This document shows positions 8,556-17,310 of a DNA stretch of 64,000 nt, one piece after another (the first letter of the stretch is position 1; the number at the start of each line of letters is the position of its first letter). A program made the translations under genes and the position numbers. Under the pieces are notes generated by a model. It was not told the DNA's origin. It made no database searches and was given only the letters and a program-made list of their open reading frames with translations. The stretch comes from DATHTC01 sp963746805 (GTDB taxonomy: Bacteria; Actinomycetota; Thermoleophilia; Gaiellales; Gaiellaceae), in assembly GCA_963746805.1 (NCBI GenBank), contig CAVVCQ010000001.1, positions 1,273,465 to 1,337,464 on the forward strand. The letters are read 5' to 3'.

Positions 8556-8829
8556 GAGATGAGTTCCGAATCGGTCTGAGCGTTTTTCCTCGAGCCGGCG
8601 TGGGGAAACGTCAACGAATGACCTCGTCTTCCCTCGGAACTCGTGTCGCGCAACGTCACCCGCATCTGCGGGCCGATACCGGGACGAGTGCAGTTCCAGC
8701 CCTCGAGGCTGGGTCCGTCGAGCACCTCGCGGTCGATCGGCGAAAAGCTGCCTACCTGGCATCCAGCCGCGATCTACGGGGTCGGGCTGTTGTCGTGCTA
8801 CCTCGTTCTCGCGGCGGTGACGATCTGCG

Positions 8830-10317
8830 GTGGGTCTCGCGGTCACCACGTGGATCGTGCCGCTGGACGGGTTCGAGTCCCTCGACGCGAGCCCGGTGCA
8901 GTGGATGGCCGAGCGGCGGACCTCCTCCCTCGATGCCCTCTCGTTCGTCGGCTCCGAGATTTCCGGCGGGGTGGTCATTCCGGCGCTCGTGGCGGTGGTC
9001 GTGATCGTCTCGGCACTGCGACGGCGGTGGTTGCTCGCGGGATTCGTGCTCGGCGCGATCCTGCTCGAGTCGGCGACGTACCGCACGACCGTGTTCTTCG
9101 TCGACCGCGAGCGCCCGGACGTCGAACGACTCGAAGCACTCCCGGTCGACGCCAGCTTCCCCTCGGGTCATGTCGCGGCGTCGATCGCCGTGTACTCGGG
9201 CTTCGCGCTCCTTCTGACCTCACGGATGACCTCGACGCGCGCCAAGGCGCTCGTGTGGGCCGCCGCGCTTGCGATCCCTCCGATCGTGGCGGTCTCGCGG
9301 ATGTATCGGGGGATGCACCACCCGCTCGACACGATCGCCGGCGTTCTCATGGGGATCGCCGCGCTCACGCTGGCCGTCGTCGCTCGCGCGTGCGACGGGA
9401 GTGGTCGCGCGCAAGCGGGAGGCACGCGGAGCATGACGACCGTCGCGGTCGTTGCGCACGCCGGCAAGACGTTCGACGGCGGGTTGCTCCAGCTCCGACG
9501 TGAGCTCGAGCGTCAGGGCGTTCCGGACCCGCTCTGGTACGAAGTGCCCAAGAGTCGCAAGGCGCCCGGTCAGTTCCGTCGGGCGATCGAGGAGGGCGCG
9601 GAGCTCGTCTTCGTCTGGGGAGGCGACGGGACGGTGCAGCGGTGCATCGACGCTCTCGACGGAGCCGATGTCCCGATCGCGATCGTTCCGGCGGGCACCG
9701 CCAACCTCCTGGCGTCGAACCTGGACATCCCGAAGGACATCGAGCAGGCCGTGAGCATCGGGCTGCACGGAGCGCACCGGAAGCTGGACGTGGGCCGCAT
9801 CAACGGCGAGCGCTTCGCCGTGATGGCCGGGGCCGGATTCGACGCGCTCATGATCCGCGAGGCCGACGCCGGCCTCAAGGATCGAATCGGCCGAGTCGCC
9901 TACGTCTGGACCGGCGTGAACCAACTTGGGCGCAAGCCGTTCGAAGTGAAGATCAAGGTCGACGGCTCGACATGGTTCAAGGGCAAGGCGAGTTGCGTCT
10001 TGCTCGGAAACTTCGGGGAGCTCTTCGCCGACGTCGAGGCGTTCGAGGACGCACGTCCTGACGACGGCATGCTGGAGCTCGGCGTCGTGACCGCCGACAG
10101 CGTCCTCGACTGGCTGCGGACGATCGGACGCACGGTGGTCGGGGCCTCGAGCGCGTCTCCATTCGTCCAGGTCACCAAGGCGCGTTCGGCCAACGTGCGG
10201 TTCGACCGCAAGGTCCTGTACGAGCTCGACGGCGGCGACCGCAAAGAGGTGAAGAAGCTCGACGTCGAGATCGAGCCGGCCGCCGTCGAGGTGTGCGTCC
10301 CGGCGGGGTCTGCATGA
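8830..10317 (+). CDS. PAP2 phosphatase fused to diacylglycerol-kinase-type lipid kinase
   Basis: 495 residues from GTG 8830. Residues 1-195 are a PAP2 domain (DRERPD, SFPSGH, SRMYRGMHHPLD). Residues 203-495 are a DAGK catalytic domain (WGGDGTVQRCID for the nucleotide, IVPAGTANLLASNL). The fused pair would carry out opposing steps, phosphorylating and dephosphorylating lipids. A further N-terminal helix, AAIYGVGLLSCYLVLAAVTICGG, is readable just upstream in another frame (about 8760-8828), so a frameshift near 8828 probably removed the first transmembrane segment. The stop overlaps the next start (ATGA, 10314-10317). Confidence 0.85.
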   Translation: MGLAVTTWIVPLDGFESLDASPVQWMAERRTSSLDALSFVGSEISGGVVIPALVAVVVIVSALRRRWLLAGFVLGAILLESATYRTTVFFVDRERPDVERLEALPVDASFPSGHVAASIAVYSGFALLLTSRMTSTRAKALVWAAALAIPPIVAVSRMYRGMHHPLDTIAGVLMGIAALTLAVVARACDGSGRAQAGGTRSMTTVAVVAHAGKTFDGGLLQLRRELERQGVPDPLWYEVPKSRKAPGQFRRAIEEGAELVFVWGGDGTVQRCIDALDGADVPIAIVPAGTANLLASNLDIPKDIEQAVSIGLHGAHRKLDVGRINGERFAVMAGAGFDALMIREADAGLKDRIGRVAYVWTGVNQLGRKPFEVKIKVDGSTWFKGKASCVLLGNFGELFADVEAFEDARPDDGMLELGVVTADSVLDWLRTIGRTVVGASSASPFVQVTKARSANVRFDRKVLYELDGGDRKEVKKLDVEIEPAAVEVCVPAGSA

Positions 10318-11271
10318 GCACCGCCGCCAAGGTTCCCGAGACGTGGGAGCTCACCGGTGACGACGCTCGCAAGACGCTCCTCGATACCGGACGCTGGCAG
10401 CTGCTGAAGGATTCGTTCGTGCGAATGCGAGCTGCGGATGGGTTCAGCCACTCCCGCTCGCTGGCATTCGTGACGTCGCTCGTGCTCGTTCAGGGGCTCA
10501 TCGCGCTCGTCGGGTTCGCCGCCGCGTTCGGCGACGTCCGCATGAGCCGAGAGATCGTCGCCGCCATCGAGAGCGCCGTACCCGATCCCGCCGGTCAACT
10601 GCTCACCGACGCGGTGGCACAAGCCCGCGGCGTCGGTGCCGAGGACCGGTTCGTCCCGTTGCTGCTCGGCCTCATCGGCACGCTCATCACGGGATCGACC
10701 GCCATGGGCCAGATCGAGCGGGGGTTCAACCGCATTTACGGCATCGAGCTTGACCGCCCAACCCTCCAGAAGTACAGCCGTGCGTTCGTTCTCACCCTTG
10801 GCGCGGGAAGCTGCCTAGCGGCAGCGTTTCTCATGTTCGCGTTCGGACGCCGAAGCGAGACCACCGAGGGCTTCCTGAGAACGACCTGGCCGTACGTCCG
10901 CTGGCCCCTCGCACTCGTCGTCGCGACGCTCGCGCTCACGGCGATGTTGCGGTGGTCACCACATCGTCGCCAGCCTGCCTGGTCGTGGCTCGCGTTCGGC
11001 GCCGCGCTCTGCGTTGCCGGGTGGGTGCTCGTCACCGTTCTGCTCGGCGCCGCCCTGAGCCTGAGCTCCTCGTTCGGCCAGACGTACGGCCCGCTCGCAG
11101 GGATCGTCGCGCTTCAGTTCTGGACGCTGCTCTCCGCGATCGCGATCTTCTTCGGCGCTGCCGTGGCAGCTCAGCTCGAGGCAGTCAGGGCGGGTGCGCC
11201 GAGGCCCCGCGCGTCGTCGTCACGAGAGTCCAGCGATGCGCGCTCGCGAGCCGACGTTCGACGCGTCGTAG
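10314..11271 (+). CDS. YihY/BrkB-family membrane protein (3' end uncertain)
   Basis: ATG 10314 overlaps the lipid kinase stop, so the two are translationally coupled. About 300 residues show the family pattern of six helices: an LAFVTSLVLVQGLIALVGF segment, then GTLITGSTAMGQIERGFNRIYGI, and a last helix AGIVALQFWTLLSAIAIFFGAAVAAQLEAVRAG. The reading frame runs on without a stop to 12227 through the phosphatase gene, which is far too long for the family. The neighbouring frame has TAG at 11269-11271, so a one-base shift near 11200-11250 would end the protein there; I use that end. Function in the family is unknown (not RNase BN). Confidence 0.7.
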
Positions 11272-11331
11272 GATCCATCGGCGCCGGCGTGGCGCGTTAC
11301 GTTTGCACCAACCACGGCGCGCGGCCCACGC

Positions 11332-13019
11332 ATGTCACCTGTCTCGAGCGAGATCACAAACGAGCGGAACTTGGAGGCCTCCGGGGCGGCCGACCTGCTC
11401 GTCGGCCCGCTCCTCCGCTACGTCGGAACCGAGACGGCGACGCTCTGGGTCGAGACGACGAAGCCGTCCGAGGTAGGCGTGCTCGGGCACCGCACCCGCA
11501 CCTTCCACGTCGAGGGGCATCACTACGCGCTCCTCGTGATCGACGGGCTCGAGCCGGGAACCACGACGCCGTACGAGCTCATGCTCGACGACGTTGTGGT
11601 CTGGCCGCGTGCCGACGAGGAGCGCCCGCCGCCGTGCATCCGAACGCGTCACCACGAACGCAGTGTCCGCCTCGTCTTCGGCTCGTGCCGAGTCGGCGCA
11701 CCCGAGCAACTCCCCTACACGCTTTCGTCTCGCGAGCACGAGCTCGGCGTCGGGGTCGATGCGCTGTGGGCGTACTCGAAGAGCCTCCAGGCAGGAGTCG
11801 TGGACTGGCCGGACGCCCTGGTTCTGCTCGGGGATCAGGTCTACGCCGACGAGGTGCCTCCCGAGACCGCCGCGTTCATCCGGTCACGACGCGACGGCGA
11901 CGGAGCGCCGCCCGACGAGGTCGCCGACTTCGAGGAATACGCACACCTTTACCGCGAGTCGTGGTCGAACCCCGACATTCGCTGGCTGCTCTCCACCGTG
12001 CCGTCGACGATGATCTTCGACGACCACGAGGTCCACGACGACTGGAACATCTCCGATTCATGGATCGAGGAGATGCGTGCGAAGCCGTGGTGGCGCGAGC
12101 GCGTCACGGGCGCGTTCATGTCGTACTTCCTCTACCAGCATCTCGGGAATCTCTCGCCGCCCGAGCTCGCCGAGGAGTCGCTTCTTCCACGACCTGCAGC
12201 GTGACGACGACGGCGGCCCTCGTCTGAGAGAACGGGCTCGACGCTGGGACGAGGAGCGCGCGTCGAGCCGCTGGACGTACTACCGCGACTTCGGTCGTTC
12301 ACGTCTGCTCGTCCTCGACTCACGCGCCGCGCGGATCGTCGTCGAGAACCGACGGCAGATGATGGCCAAGGCAGAGTGGGACTGGATCGTCGAACACGGG
12401 CACGGCTCCTTCGATCACCTGGTCGTCGCGACGACCCTCCCCGTGTTCCTTCCTCCCGGGATCCATCACCTGGAGGCGTGGAACGAGGCGATCTGTGACG
12501 GTGCGTGGGGCTCACTCGCTCCAACGACTCGGTGAGTGGCTGCGACGCGCCGTTGATCTCGAGCACTGGGCTGCTTACCAGCACTCGTTTCGCCGACTCG
12601 TCGATCTCCTCTGCTCCGTCAGCCGAGGGCTCGGCGGCGACCCGCCGGCCTCGATCACGATTCTCAGCGGCGATGTCCACACGACGTACATCGCGGACGT
12701 CGACCTGGGAGACGCGTGCGGCTCGACCCAGGTGCGCCAGGTGGTGTGCTCCCCGTTCCGGAACCCGCTGGAGCCGCGCGACCGACGCGTCGTGAAGACA
12801 ACCGGCTCGAGAGGAGCGGCGAAGATCTTCGCGCGATTGGCCCGTCTCGCCGGCGTCGAGCCTGTTGACGTCTCCTGGAAGCTCTCCACACCACGAAGCT
12901 TCGAGAACTCGATCGGGCAACTGGAACTCGAGGGTCGAACCGCGGCCGTCACGCTCTTTCGATCGGGGCCATACCCTGGGTCGGACTTACGCGTGACCTA
13001 CTCGGACGACGGCGAGTAG
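11332..13019 (+). pseudogene. PhoD-like phosphodiesterase/alkaline phosphatase broken by two frameshifts
   Basis: Three frames carry one protein of about 560 residues. From ATG 11332 to about 12178: LVFGSCR, ALVLLGDQVYADE and MIFDDHEVHDDWN (metal-binding Asp/His of the PhoD/metallophosphatase family). From about 12180 to 12512, next frame: FHDLQRDDDG...TYYRDFGRSRLLVLDSRAAR...VVATTLPVFLPPG. From about 12515 to TAG 13017-13019, third frame: LEHWAAYQHSFRRL...ITILSGDVHTTYIADV, with the GDVH metal site. Each shift equals one extra base. If they are sequencing errors the gene is a normal PhoD-type enzyme, Ca/Fe-dependent and usually exported; no signal peptide is seen at this start. Confidence 0.75.
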
Positions 13020-13196
13020 CGGCCGCCTGGCCGCTCGTGCACGTGGCGGCCGAGCACCCCAACGCGCCCGGCCTCCATTTCATCGGATCACGCCGTCGCT
13101 TGGCGGCGCCCTCCGTCTCATCTCGTCGGAGGCGTACACGCTCGCGCCGTCGCCGCGGCCCCGTCGCGCGACGCGGCGCTCAGCGCCTGAGCGCCC

Positions 13197-13739
13197 TCAG
13201 CGCGAGGCGGCCTTCGTCTTCCGCGACGTGCTCGTCTTCCGAGAGCTCGAGCCCCGGCGCTGTCCACCGCCGTTCCGGCTCGACTGCGAGGTCTGCGTCT
13301 GGCGCATGCGCGACACGAGGTCGTCCGGCAGCTCCGAGGCGCGCGTCTTCGCCTCGTCGACGACGCCCTTGGCCTGACGCGAGAACGCGTCGCTCCGCAC
13401 CAGGGCGGAGACCGCAGCACCGGCCGCCGAGGGCTGCGCCAGCCATAGCCGAATGTCACGTGCAATTGCGGGGCCAGCGTTGTAGATCCGGAAGCAGAGG
13501 ATGCGGGTGCCGGCGGTCGGCCCTCCTTGGCCACCGACCGCTTCGACGCGGAGCTTCGCCTGCCTCGCGGCCGCGTCTTTCTCTTCGGACTCACGTCGCT
13601 CGCGCTCCTCGGGTTGCTCGCGCCGTTCCTCGCGGTAGTGGGCGAACTCCCCGCGAATGTCAGCGCGGCGCGTGAACCACACCGAGTAACCAGCAACCAC
13701 GAGCGCGACCACGGATATGAGGAGAGCGGCGACGCCCAT
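13197..13739 (-). CDS. Membrane-anchored orphan protein
   Basis: 180 residues. One N-terminal helix (residues 3-21), then a highly charged Glu/Arg segment (30-63) that is likely coiled coil, a small domain around RILCFRIYNAGPAIARDIRLWL (a beta-sandwich-like pattern), and a Ser/Arg/Lys-rich basic tail. No family recognised. Last gene of the island, next to the tRNA. Confidence 0.55.
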   Translation of the reverse strand: MGVAALLISVVALVVAGYSVWFTRRADIRGEFAHYREERREQPEERERRESEEKDAAARQAKLRVEAVGGQGGPTAGTRILCFRIYNAGPAIARDIRLWLAQPSAAGAAVSALVRSDAFSRQAKGVVDEAKTRASELPDDLVSRMRQTQTSQSSRNGGGQRRGSSSRKTSTSRKTKAASR

Positions 13740-13812
13740 CGGGGCGGAACTCCGACGTTTGGGCCACTACCGCGCCACGGCTAGCGCATCCACGAACCTG
13801 ACTTGCCTACAG

Positions 13813-13837
13813 AAAACCCCGCCTGAGCGGGGCTTTT
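13813..13837 (-). terminator. Terminator downstream of tRNA-Gly
   Basis: CCCCGC-CTGA-GCGGGG with AAAA before and CTTTT after. It works in both directions and lies 5 bp past the 3' end of tRNA-Gly, so it ends the tRNA transcript. Confidence 0.75.
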
Positions 13838-13841
13838 CGAG

Positions 13842-13884
13842 GAGCGGATGATGGGACTCGAACCCACGACCTTCTGCATGGCAA
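13842..13884 (-). repeat. tRNA-proximal att copy (3' part of tRNA-Gly)
   Basis: The 43-bp sequence shared with 5345-5387. It runs from the anticodon loop to one base past the acceptor stem of the intact tRNA-Gly. Confidence 0.8.
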
Positions 13885-13916
13885 GCAGACGCTCTAGCCA
13901 ACTGAGCTACATCCGC
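13843..13916 (-). tRNA. tRNA-Gly (anticodon GCC)
   Basis: Minus-strand cloverleaf: acceptor GCGGATG/CATCCGC (13910-13916 with 13844-13850), D stem GCTC/GAGC, anticodon stem TCTGC/GCAGA with loop TTGCCAT (anticodon GCC), T arm GTGGG-TTCGAGT-CCCAT. Discriminator U at 13843. CCA is not encoded. It is the integration point of the segment 5345-13884. Confidence 0.95.
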
Positions 13917-13959
13917 GTAGCGCGTTCGAGCCTAGCAGGGAACACCCGGCGTCGTCCGG

Positions 13960-14364
13960 TCAGGGCCCGGCCGCGTCCAGCGCTTCGTTGACGAGGCGGT
14001 CGGCGAGCTCGTTGTGCTCGCGGCGCACCGCCGTGTAGCGCACCGAGCCGACCTCCTTCGCCGCACGACCGGCTTCCACAGACAGCTGCCGCAGTGCCTC
14101 GTTCTTGATCCGGTACTCGCCGCGCATCTGCTTCACCACGAGCTCCGAATCGGAGACGACCTCGAGCTCGCGGACGCCGAGCGAGGCCGCTTTGCGCAGC
14201 CCCTCCACGAGCGCCCGGTACTCCGCGACGTTGTTCGTCGCGTGCCCGATCGCCTCGCCGTGCGCGGCCAGGAGCTCGCCGTGCTCGTCCTGAAGGACGT
14301 AGGCGTAGGCGGCCGGGCCCGGGTTGCCGCGCGCGCCGCCGTCGGTGAACAGGCGCGCCTTCAC
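13960..14364 (-). CDS. RNase HI-family ribonuclease
   Basis: 134 residues from GTG 14364. The RNase H fold is clear: LFTDGGARGNPGPAAYA (first Asp), NNVAEYRALVEGL (Glu), VVSDSELVVKQM (Asp) and RREHNELADRLVNEAL (final Asp), the complete DEDD metal site. It belongs to the short bacterial RNase HI group lacking the basic protrusion of E. coli RnhA, and cuts RNA in RNA-DNA hybrids in the cytoplasm. Its GTG overlaps the stop of the upstream gene by four bases (GTGA), so the two are cotranslated. Confidence 0.9.
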   Translation of the reverse strand: MKARLFTDGGARGNPGPAAYAYVLQDEHGELLAAHGEAIGHATNNVAEYRALVEGLRKAASLGVRELEVVSDSELVVKQMRGEYRIKNEALRQLSVEAGRAAKEVGSVRYTAVRREHNELADRLVNEALDAAGP

Positions 14365-14675
14365 GGAGCGTGCAGCGGGATCACGTCGAACGCCACCTCC
14401 TCGTACGGATGCGCGTCGCGGAGCGCGGCGAGCACCGGCTGCAGCGACGCCTCCGGCACGACCATCTCCACGCGGTACTCCTGCACGCGCTCCTCCTCCC
14501 CCACCGCCCCGATGGCGGGATCGGCTCCTTCGCCCGCGAGGAACGTCCCGGTGCCGAGCGTGTACCAGGAGCAGCGTTCGTAGGCGCCGATGCGGCCGGC
14601 GCCGGCGGCGAAGCACGCGTCCCGGGTCGGGTCGCGCGCCTCCTCGGGGACGAAGTAGACGAGCTTGAAGGTCAC
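14361..14675 (-). CDS. YqfO/NIF3 insert-domain (CutA-like fold) protein
   Basis: 104 residues: MTFKLVYFVPEEA, then GAGRIGAYERCSWYTLGTGTF, VQEYRVEMVVPE and ALRDAHPYEEVAFDVIPL. This is the stand-alone version of the domain inserted in NIF3/YqfO metal-binding proteins. The HPYEE motif and ferredoxin-like fold suggest a trimeric small-ligand or metal sensor. Role unknown; often found next to rnhA-type genes in actinobacteria. Confidence 0.8.
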   Translation of the reverse strand: MTFKLVYFVPEEARDPTRDACFAAGAGRIGAYERCSWYTLGTGTFLAGEGADPAIGAVGEEERVQEYRVEMVVPEASLQPVLAALRDAHPYEEVAFDVIPLHAP

Positions 14676-14798
14676 GCTTCCCGACTTCTACCTCGCCGCG
14701 GAAGACGGCGCCCCGCTGGACCCTCTTGAAAGAGCGGAGGCGACGTGCGACAACGTCTCCGAGCGACATTCGATCTCTGCGGCAGGAGGAGCGTGGAC

Positions 14799-15512
14799 AT
14801 GGCGCGTCAGCTCGCCCTCATGGAGCCGATACTCGACGGACCGGACATCGAGGAGGTCCAGCGGATCCTCGGCTTCACGGGCAAGGCCGTCGACGGGTTC
14901 TACGGCCAGGACACGGCCGCGGCGGTCGAGGAGTGGAAGTGGCGGGTCGGCTATCCGGCCGACAAGATCAACAGCGTCCTCGGCCTGATCGGCCTGTCGC
15001 TGCTCAAGGGCGAGACGCCGTTCCCGCGAGACTTCAAGGCGCGGGCGAAGACGCGCGAGGGGCTCCCGCTCGGCGCGAAGAAGGCCGGCGACATCGTCCT
15101 GCCGCTGGCGAGCAAGCCGCACAAGGGCTCGGAGTTCCGGATCGTCGACGCCGAGGGCGCGAAGGCCGACGACGGCAAGCGCTACCACGCGGGCTTCGAC
15201 TGGTTTTCCCCGGGCGGCAGCGCGGTGCGGGCGCCGATCGACGGCACGATCGTCGAGGCGAAGAAGAGCAAGGGCAACACCGGCCAGATCTTCGGCGGCA
15301 CGGTCAAGATCCAGGGCCCCGACGGGAAGGTGTGGGTCTTCCGCCACGTCGACCCGAAGGTCGCCGTCGGCGCGGCGGTGAAGGCCGGGCAGCACGTGGC
15401 GTCCGTGACGACGTGGAAGGGCGGCGCCTCCCACGCCCACATCGAGGTCTGGAAGACGTTCGCCGGCGGCTACGACTTCGAGAACATGCTCGATCCGAGC
15501 GAGTTCTTCTAG
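14799..15512 (+). CDS. Peptidoglycan-binding plus M23 (LytM-type) peptidase-like protein
   Basis: 237 residues from ATG 14799 with AGGAGGA upstream; a start at 14745 is possible but has no ribosome site. Residues 10-65 form a PGBD-like repeat (IEEVQRILGFTGKAVDGFYGQDTAAAVEEWKWRVG). The C-terminal half is an M23 fold with the zinc ligands in place: HAGFD (H-x3-D) and HAH in GGASHAHIEVW. The enzyme family cuts peptide crosslinks in the cell wall. No signal peptide is visible, so either export is non-classical or it acts on internal or phage-type substrates. Confidence 0.8.
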   Translation: MARQLALMEPILDGPDIEEVQRILGFTGKAVDGFYGQDTAAAVEEWKWRVGYPADKINSVLGLIGLSLLKGETPFPRDFKARAKTREGLPLGAKKAGDIVLPLASKPHKGSEFRIVDAEGAKADDGKRYHAGFDWFSPGGSAVRAPIDGTIVEAKKSKGNTGQIFGGTVKIQGPDGKVWVFRHVDPKVAVGAAVKAGQHVASVTTWKGGASHAHIEVWKTFAGGYDFENMLDPSEFF

Positions 15513-15562
15513 TTCCAAGCCGTGCCGGGCTTCAGCCTGGCTCGGCCGTGCAATTTCCGGCG

Positions 15563-16987
15563 TTACTGGTTGTCGATCTGCGCGCGCTGCAGCCGACCGC
15601 TGTAGTCGACGTAGACCGACTTCCACTCGGTGAAGACGTCCAGCGCCGCCTGCCCGGCCTCGCGGTGGCCGTTGCCGGTCTCCTTCATCCCGCCGAAGGG
15701 GAGGTGCACCTCGGCTCCGGTCGTACCGGCGTTGATGTACGTGATCCCGGTCTGCAGGTCGCGCATCGCCTTGAACGCGGTATTCACATCGCGAGTGAAG
15801 ATCGAGGACGAGAGGCCGTAGCGGACGCTGTTCGCTGCGCGCACGGCGTCCTCGAACGACGCCACCGGGATCAGCGAGGTCGTCGGGCCGAAGATCTCCT
15901 CCTGCGCGATCCGCATCTGCGGGTCGACGTCGGCGAAGACGGTCGGGCGGTAGTAGAAGCCCTCGCCGCTGACGGACTCGCCGCCGGTGAGGAGCGTCGC
16001 GCCCTCGTCCTTGCCGATCTCGGTGTACGAGTGGATCTTCTCGACCGCCGCCTCGTTGATCACAGGCCCGATGTCGGTGTCGTCCTCCCAGGGGCTGCCG
16101 ATCTTCATCCGCTCGGCGCGCTCGACGAGCTTGCCCTGGAGCTGCCCGTAGACGCGCTCGTGGACGATCACGCGGGAGGCGGCCGTGCAGCGCTGCCCGG
16201 CGGTGCCGAACGCCGACCAGACGATGCCGTCGACGGCGAGGTCGAGGTCGGCGTCGTCCATGACGATGATCGCGTTCTTGCCGCCGAGCTCGAGGTGGAC
16301 GTGCTTCAGGCGGTCGGCGGCGGCCTTCGTCACGAGCACGCCCGTCTCGCGCGAGCCGGTGAAGGTGATGATGGGCACGTCCGGGTGGCGCACGAGCGCG
16401 TCGCCGGCTTCCTCCCCGAAGCCGTGGACGACCTGGACGACTCCCTCCGGCAGGCCGGCCTCGTGGAGCAGGTCGACGAAGCGCTGCGCGAGCAGCGGCG
16501 TGTCCTCGGCCGGCTTCAGCACGACCGTGTTCCCGCAGACGAGCGCGGGGCAGAGCTTCCAGGCGGGGATCGCGATCGGGAAGTTCCAGGGCGTGATCGC
16601 GCCGACGACACCGACCGGCATCCGGACGCTCATCATGAACTTGTCGCGGAGCTCGCTGGGCGTCGTCTGGCCGAAGAGGCGCCGGCCCTCGCCGCCCATG
16701 TAGTAGCTCATGTCGATCGCTTCCTGGATGTCCCCGCCGGCCTCGGCCTTGACCTTCCCCATCTCGCGGGTCATCAGGTCGGCGAGGCTCGCCTTGTCGC
16801 GCTCGAGCAGCTGCGCGAAGCGGAAGAGGATGTTGCCGCGCTCGGGCGCCGGCGTCAGGCGCCAGTCCTCCCAGGCCTCGCGGGCGGTCGAGACGGCACG
16901 GTCGACGTCCTCCGCGGTCGAACGCGGGAAGGACTCGATCTCCTCGCCGGTGGACGGGTTGTACGAGGTGAACGTCGCGGTCGCCAT
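15563..16987 (-). CDS. NAD(P)-dependent aldehyde dehydrogenase
   Basis: 474 residues, full length for the family. Catalytic residues are all present: Asn135 in ITPWNFP, Glu233 in HLELGGKNA, Cys267 in GTAGQRCTAA, plus the GSRETG cofactor loop at 211-216. The C-terminal HLPFGGMKETGNGHREAG and the overall sequence lie nearest semialdehyde-oxidising groups (alpha-ketoglutarate semialdehyde, aminoadipate semialdehyde or similar). Exact substrate not determinable. It stands alone, convergent with the M23-like gene. Confidence 0.9.
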   Translation of the reverse strand: MATATFTSYNPSTGEEIESFPRSTAEDVDRAVSTAREAWEDWRLTPAPERGNILFRFAQLLERDKASLADLMTREMGKVKAEAGGDIQEAIDMSYYMGGEGRRLFGQTTPSELRDKFMMSVRMPVGVVGAITPWNFPIAIPAWKLCPALVCGNTVVLKPAEDTPLLAQRFVDLLHEAGLPEGVVQVVHGFGEEAGDALVRHPDVPIITFTGSRETGVLVTKAAADRLKHVHLELGGKNAIIVMDDADLDLAVDGIVWSAFGTAGQRCTAASRVIVHERVYGQLQGKLVERAERMKIGSPWEDDTDIGPVINEAAVEKIHSYTEIGKDEGATLLTGGESVSGEGFYYRPTVFADVDPQMRIAQEEIFGPTTSLIPVASFEDAVRAANSVRYGLSSSIFTRDVNTAFKAMRDLQTGITYINAGTTGAEVHLPFGGMKETGNGHREAGQAALDVFTEWKSVYVDYSGRLQRAQIDNQ

Positions 16988-17027
16988 GCGGCGATCGTAG
17001 CCGCGACGAGACGATCGGTCGGTCGTC

Positions 17028-17253
17028 TTACTCCGGGACGTCGGTGCGGGGGAACGTCCCCGTCACGCGCGCGCGACGCCGGTCGCGCGTCTCGCGCCGC
17101 TCCTTGAACTCGGCTCCCGTCCTGGCCCGAGCGGCGGTCGGGCCCCTCGCGCCGGTCGACGATGACCGTCACGTTCGGGTTGTCCTTGTAGTACTCGACC
17201 ATCTTGTCGTAGAGGTCGTCGGCGAGCTCGCGCGGGATGACGCAGTAGATCAT
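17028..17253 (-). pseudogene. Small charged protein, frameshifted
   Basis: From ATG 17253: MIYCVIPRELADDLYDKMVEYY, DNPNVTVIVDRREGPDRR. At about 17126-17128 a run of three Cs (GGG on the coding strand) shifts the frame; with two, the protein continues ARTGAEFKERRETRDRRRARVTGTFPRTDVPE and stops at 17028-17030 (74 residues). The VIVDRREGPDRR pattern resembles a small family in which a conserved DRR(x)GxDRR motif follows a short alpha/beta N-terminus; function unknown. Probably intact in the organism if the extra base is an error. Confidence 0.55.
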
Positions 17254-17310
17254 CGCCTTCTCAGCATACGAAGCCGACCGGCCGGTGCCAGTCCCCCTTT
17301 CGGGGCCCTT

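Larger units (their letters stand above)
5345..13884. mobile_element. Putative island or remnant integrated at tRNA-Gly(GCC)
   Basis: The segment is bounded by 43-bp direct repeats (one mismatch, 34 bp perfect) that correspond to the tRNA-Gly sequence from the anticodon loop to the 3' end. The intact tRNA is at one edge (13843-13916, minus) and its 3' end points into the segment; the displaced copy (5345-5387) is at the far edge. That is the geometry left by tyrosine-recombinase integration into a tRNA 3' end. Inside are a small orphan, a GlsB/YeaQ-like protein, CorA, PAP2, a PAP2-lipid kinase fusion, YihY, PhoD and an anchored orphan. No integrase is recognisable, so it would be a fixed remnant or a non-autonomous element. 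Base composition does not stand out by eye. Confidence 0.6.

Noticed and set aside
7602..9086. A 494-residue minus-strand open frame across the PAP2 genes
   Set aside because: Only its short middle piece (the PAP2 first helix near 8555-8429) has protein character; the rest is antisense shadow.
10293..12227. A 644-residue open frame running from YihY through the PhoD gene
   Set aside because: Beyond about 11270 the translation is Arg/Ala-rich shadow of the PhoD reading frame with no protein character; the length is only due to GC-rich lack of stops.
14726..17107. A 793-residue + strand open frame opposite the aldehyde dehydrogenase
   Set aside because: Mirror of the dehydrogenase codons with no motifs; the minus strand encodes the full enzyme with catalytic residues.
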